Of a stretch of DNA of 10,443 nt, positions 7,487-10,443 are shown in pieces. The notes beneath the pieces are model-generated. The model saw nothing but the letters and a program-made list of their open reading frames with translations. It was not told the DNA's origin and did not search any database. Position numbers and translations under genes: made by a program. The first letter of the stretch is position 1; every line of letters begins with the position of its first letter. The stretch comes from Deltaproteobacteria bacterium (GTDB lineage Bacteria; Desulfobacterota; DSM-4660; Desulfatiglandales; HGW-15): assembly GCA_030671095.1 (NCBI GenBank), contig DAOVAK010000049.1, forward strand, positions 1 through 10,443, written 5' to 3'.

Positions 7487-8785
7487 TCAGCAAGGGGCCA
7501 CTTTCTTATCAAAATAGTCCCTGACCTGTTTAATGGCACAGTACTTACCGCACATGGTGCAAACATCACCCTCACTGGGCGGGTTCTCTTCTCTTAGTTT
7601 TCTCGCCTTTCTCGGATCAATGGCAAGTTCCATCTGAGTCTCCCAGTCCAGATTCTTTCTTGCCTCAGACATCTTCCTGTCCCTCTCCATGGCCAGTTTA
7701 TGTCCACGAGCAATATCAGCCGCATGGGCTGCAATCTTTGTCACAACGACGCCTTCTCTCACATCCTCCACTCCAGGTAGACAGAGATGCTCCGTCGGGG
7801 TCACATAGCATAGAAAGTCGGCGCCTGCCTCTCCAGCCACAGCCCCCCCTATGGCACAGGCCACATGATCATGACCAGCGGCCACATCGGTGACCAGCGG
7901 TCCCAACACATAAAAGGGGGCATTATGGCACAACTGTTTCTGCAGCAAGACATTCGCTTTTATCTGGTTCAAAGGGACGTGGCCCGGCCCCTCAATCATA
8001 ACCTGTACATCTTTTTCCCAGGCCGACTTGGTTAGTTCCCCAAGGGTCATTAATTCATGGATCTGTGCCCTGTCCGTGGCATCGGCCAGACACCCTGGTC
8101 TCAAGCCATCTCCAAGACTGAGGGTCACATCATACGCTTTTGCGATGGACAAAAGCCTATCATAATACTCATAAAGGGGGTTCTCCCTGTCATGATGCAA
8201 CATCCAGGTGGTTAAGAAGGCTCCCCCTCGGCTCACAATATCTGTTACGCGACCTTGCCTCTTCAACTGCTCAAGGGCTGCCCTAGTCAGTCCACAGTGA
8301 ACGGTTATGAAATCAACCCCATCGGCAACCTGCTTTTCAATGACCTCGAATATGTCGTCCACGGTAAGGTGAATCAATCCTCCCCGTTCCTCGCCAGACT
8401 CCACTACCGCCTGATAGATGGGAACTGTCCCCACCGGGACTTTTGATGCCTCTAAGATCTTTCTGCGGCATAAGTCAATATCACCACCCGTGGACAGATC
8501 CATGACCGTATCTGCGCCCGCCTCTATGGCGGCCTGTAATTTAGTCAGTTCCTCCTCAAGTATGGCTCTGTCCGAAGACGTCCCTATGTTCGCGTTCACT
8601 TTGATGAGCAACCCTTCGCCGATACCACAAGGCGCCAGGCCCTCATGCCTTACATTGGCAGGAATGACCACCCTTCCTTGGGCGACGCTATCCCGGAGTG
8701 CCACCACATCCACTTGCTCTTTTTCAGCAACCATTTCCATCTCAGGGGTGATGGTACCTGCTCTGGCTTTTGCTAACTGGGTCAT
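7487..8785 (-). CDS. thiC: ThiC, phosphomethylpyrimidine synthase (radical SAM)
   Basis: ThiC rearranges aminoimidazole ribotide to HMP phosphate, the pyrimidine half of thiamine, using a [4Fe-4S] cluster and S-adenosylmethionine. The 432 residues are the short form, lacking the extra N-terminal domain of the E. coli enzyme. Family motifs are NANIGTS (64-70), DLSTGGD (96-102), EGPGHVP (265-271), GPLVTDVAAGHDH (295-307) and TPTEHLCLP (329-337). His269 and His333 have the same 64-residue spacing as the metal-binding histidines known in the family. The C-terminal cluster motif reads CTMCGKYC (Cys409, Cys412, Cys416), CX2CX3C, one residue tighter than the CX2CX4C of E. coli-type ThiC. The ATG has AAAGGT too close and GAGGA at about 12 bases. 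The gene lies 45 bases downstream of thiD in one operon. The paralogue BzaF (hydroxybenzimidazole synthase) is the main alternative, but the thiD neighbour favours thiamine. Confidence 0.92.
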   Translation of the reverse strand: MTQLAKARAGTITPEMEMVAEKEQVDVVALRDSVAQGRVVIPANVRHEGLAPCGIGEGLLIKVNANIGTSSDRAILEEELTKLQAAIEAGADTVMDLSTGGDIDLCRRKILEASKVPVGTVPIYQAVVESGEERGGLIHLTVDDIFEVIEKQVADGVDFITVHCGLTRAALEQLKRQGRVTDIVSRGGAFLTTWMLHHDRENPLYEYYDRLLSIAKAYDVTLSLGDGLRPGCLADATDRAQIHELMTLGELTKSAWEKDVQVMIEGPGHVPLNQIKANVLLQKQLCHNAPFYVLGPLVTDVAAGHDHVACAIGGAVAGEAGADFLCYVTPTEHLCLPGVEDVREGVVVTKIAAHAADIARGHKLAMERDRKMSEARKNLDWETQMELAIDPRKARKLREENPPSEGDVCTMCGKYCAIKQVRDYFDKKVAPC

Positions 8786-8830
8786 ACCTTTATCTATTCC
8801 TCAATTACAAATGATTAAACTTATGAATAA

Positions 8831-9598
8831 TTATACCAGACGCACAGCCCCTGCACCCTTTCCGCAAGGATAGCCCCTCTCTATGGCACGTCGGGTGAAT
8901 TCATGGGCAAGTTCTGTCGCCCTTTTCACATCATTTTCCAAGGCGAGGAAGGTTGCCAGGGCGGTGGAAAATACGCACCCACTTCCATGGGTATGCCCGG
9001 CTCTTATCTTTGAGCCGGAGAAATGATGGATGTCTCTGCCATCATAAAGCAGATCCACACATTCCCCTTTCAAATGCCCTCCTGTAACGACCACATCCGG
9101 TCCTAAACCCTTGATCGCTTTTGAAGCCTCTTCCATCTCTTTCAGGTTCCTCACCCTTCTGCCTGTCAATATTTCCGCCTCGTCCAAATTGGGTGTCACG
9201 ACGCTAGCCAAGGGTAACAAGGTTTCTTTTAGCAGAGGGATTGTTTCAGCATCCAGTAACCTGCGCCCTGTTGATGCCCTCAGGACAGGATCTACGACTA
9301 AATGGGGCATGCCATATTTTTTGATCACTCTAGTAACTTCCTTAATAGCTGCACCCGTCAACAGCATCCCAATCTTTGTCCCGTCAGGACGGATATCTTC
9401 AAAAATGGACTCAATCTGTTTGGAGATGAAATTAGCCGGGATCTTTTGGATAGCAGCTATACCCAGGGAGTTCTGAGCGGTTACAGCGGTGATGGCGGTC
9501 AGAGCGTGAGCACCAAGACTGGTGATGGTTTTTATGTCTGCCTGGATCCCAGCCCCTCCGCATGAATCAGAACCTGCTATGGCCAATATGTATTTCAA
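8831..9598 (-). CDS. thiD: ThiD, HMP/HMP-P kinase
   Basis: ThiD phosphorylates hydroxymethylpyrimidine and its monophosphate to HMP pyrophosphate for thiamine synthesis. The 255 residues form a ribokinase-fold enzyme. The N-terminal AIAGSDSCGGAGIQADIKT (7-24 region), VVDPVLRAS (101-109), TPNLDEAEIL (135-144) and the C-terminal anion hole THGSGC (203-208), ending in the conserved Cys208, are all present. The start is TTG: no ATG or GTG occurs between it and the nearest upstream in-frame stop, and the protein begins at the conserved KYILAIAGSDS. A GGAGG lies about 17 bases upstream, too far for standard initiation and partly able to pair with the nearby CTCC. The gene precedes thiC on the same strand. 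No thiE domain is fused, and no TPP riboswitch is visible upstream. Confidence 0.95.
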   Translation of the reverse strand: MKYILAIAGSDSCGGAGIQADIKTITSLGAHALTAITAVTAQNSLGIAAIQKIPANFISKQIESIFEDIRPDGTKIGMLLTGAAIKEVTRVIKKYGMPHLVVDPVLRASTGRRLLDAETIPLLKETLLPLASVVTPNLDEAEILTGRRVRNLKEMEEASKAIKGLGPDVVVTGGHLKGECVDLLYDGRDIHHFSGSKIRAGHTHGSGCVFSTALATFLALENDVKRATELAHEFTRRAIERGYPCGKGAGAVRLV

Positions 9599-9946
9599 CG
9601 CTTTAGGAGATCTATCCTCCCAGGCCGGAAATCAGAGGATTACTATTATCACTTGATTCAACCCAAACACTCCATTACTCCCTGGCCCAGACCTGGTACT
9701 GCAAGTTGGGCTTCTAAGAATGAGTTTTCGAATAAATCATAGTCTATTACTAGTGCTCCATCCGTCGCGCCAGGGCGGGCCACGTCTCCAGCACTCCAAT
9801 CCGCATGTATCCTTTATCTCAAGCTAACAACCGGCCTGTGGGCTGTCAACCAAAATATCCACTTTCATCCAGCTGCAAGAGAGTCCGCCAGATTCCAATT
9901 TGGACAATATGTTTATTTGTAGGATTTAGGCGCCAAATGGCCCAAA
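9599..9946. other. Gene-poor stretch upstream of thiD
   Basis: No convincing gene is seen here on either strand. In the minus direction it must contain the thiD promoter, but I find no paired -35/-10 of good quality; GATAAT (minus strand, 9645-9650) lacks a -35. No conserved TPP riboswitch cores are present. AGTGCT (9752-9757) and AGCACT (9790-9795) form an inverted repeat around a GC-rich centre. The plus frame of the downstream small ORF is interrupted here by TAG at 9740 and 9920. Confidence 0.6.
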
Positions 9947-10174
9947 GTGGGTCATGACATGAGAACGCAGATTGTTACCAACGGTGGATGTATTACAGGT
10001 GAAAACATTGGGGCCTCGATCCTGATGAATCATACGATGATGGGAGATCCGGGGAGCCTGGCGGACCGTCTTGAAGACATGGGGCATCACTCAATTCGTA
10101 TGGCGATTTATGATGCAAACCCCCAGTTTCAGCGGCACGCCTTGTCCAATTACCAGAGATACTTTAGAGTGTAA
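9947..10174 (+). CDS. Small unrecognised protein or gene remnant
   Basis: I do not recognise this gene. The frame can start at GTG 9947 (75 residues) or ATG 9959 (71 residues). A weak GTGGG lies seven bases before the ATG. The product has no membrane segment or signal peptide. It reads like real coding sequence, with stretches such as TNGGCITGENIGASILMNHT, MMGDPGSLADRLEDMGHHSI and YDANPQFQRHAL. Protein-like residues (DLGAKWPKVGH) continue upstream of both starts as far as an in-frame TAG at 9920, so this may be the C-terminal end of a once longer gene. It ends 25 bases inside the 3' end of the DUF218 gene on the other strand. It could be a complete small protein, a pseudogene fragment, or noise; I favour a real or formerly real coding sequence. 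Confidence 0.45.
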   Translation: MGHDMRTQIVTNGGCITGENIGASILMNHTMMGDPGSLADRLEDMGHHSIRMAIYDANPQFQRHALSNYQRYFRV

Positions 10175-10443
10175 TAGATCAATTTCTGATATTCGATAAT
10201 TATTTCCTTCTGATATCTCCTCTTTTTCCACCAGTCCGCGGGCTTGAAATCCGAATAGGGAGAGGGAAGCATCAGCATGCGCACGTCACTTTCCTCAAAG
10301 ACCTTCCTGAAAGTGAGCCAGGCACGCCTACAATGGTAGGGGGTCGTGATAATGATGAGTGAGTTGTAATCGCTATTCATTACAAGCTCCCTAACCAACT
10401 CGGCTTCCTCAAACGTGCTTTTCGTCGGACGATCACTTGTAAG
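10150..10443 (-). CDS. YdcF/SanA/ElyC-like DUF218 protein, C-terminal part (5' end outside window)
   Basis: The frame is open from the right window edge to TAA at 10150 and encodes the last 97 residues. The pattern RPTKSTFEEAELVRELV, then a hydrophobic strand ending IIITTPYHCRRAWLTFRKVF, then an Asp/Trp-containing loop (SPYSDFKPADWW) and a terminal Tyr/Leu-rich helix, matches the C-terminal half of the DUF218 family. Members such as SanA and ElyC are tied to envelope integrity and lipid-carrier or peptidoglycan metabolism, but most have no proven reaction. The conserved S/T-x-EEA and the TTPYH..RA stretch are the family landmarks I rely on. The start lies beyond the window; the internal TTG at 10398 is not the true start because homology runs upstream of it. 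It overlaps the small plus-strand ORF tail to tail. Confidence 0.8.
   Translation of the reverse strand, partial: LTSDRPTKSTFEEAELVRELVMNSDYNSLIIITTPYHCRRAWLTFRKVFEESDVRMLMLPSPYSDFKPADWWKKRRYQKEIIIEYQKLIYYTLKYLW

Noticed and set aside
8786..8830. TPP riboswitch in the thiD-thiC gap
   Set aside because: Forty-five bases are too short for the element and no conserved core is present.
8418..8873. 151-codon open frame antisense to thiC
   Set aside because: It overlaps the conserved thiC 5' part, is low-complexity Ser/Ala/Met-rich and shows no family features.
9566..10174. One long gene read through TAG at 9740 and 9920 (pyrrolysine-style)
   Set aside because: The frame has only TAG stops here, but the translated 9566-9919 part is not protein-like, the downstream part is not a known methylamine methyltransferase, and TAG ends mreC and rpmH normally.

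Overview
The window looks like a core chromosomal segment from a Gram-negative bacterium, most likely Desulfobacterota (the former Deltaproteobacteria) or a close relative. That placement is an inference. It rests on a long YidC with a large periplasmic domain, mreBCD, the order rpmH-rnpA-yidD-yidC-jag-mnmE, a short ThiC of the kind found in many anaerobes, and mid-range base composition by eye. No transposase, phage gene, tRNA, rRNA or CRISPR array is visible.

Layout. Positions 1-2418 (minus strand) hold mreB-mreC-mreD, the cell-shape module, with mreD running off the left edge. Positions 2419-2593 are a divergent promoter region. Positions 2594-7466 (plus strand) hold rpmH (ribosomal protein L34), rnpA (RNase P protein), yidD, yidC (membrane insertase), jag/khpB (RNA-binding protein) and mnmE (tRNA-modifying GTPase). 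Two intergenic gaps in this cluster carry unexplained repeats: 3324-3564 between yidD and yidC, and 5982-6074 between jag and mnmE. Positions 7487-9598 (minus strand) hold a thiamine-pyrimidine pair, thiD then thiC in transcription order. Positions 9599-9946 have no convincing gene. At the right edge, a small unrecognised plus-strand ORF (9947-10174) overlaps tail to tail with the 3' end of a YdcF/SanA-type (DUF218) gene.

How the genes fit together. The plus-strand cluster joins translation (L34, tRNA 5' processing, tRNA wobble modification) to membrane-protein insertion (YidC, YidD). In many bacteria it lies next to dnaA and oriC. Here mreBCD sits where dnaA is often found, and no DnaA-box cluster is seen. 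ThiD and ThiC together make the pyrimidine half of thiamine.

I see no clear new multi-gene system. The points most worth checking are the inverted repeats before mnmE, the repeat-rich insert before yidC, the start of mreD, and the small ORF at 9947-10174. Several genes start at TTG or GTG, and rnpA, yidC and mnmE lack a clear Shine-Dalgarno sequence, in contrast to mreB and jag.
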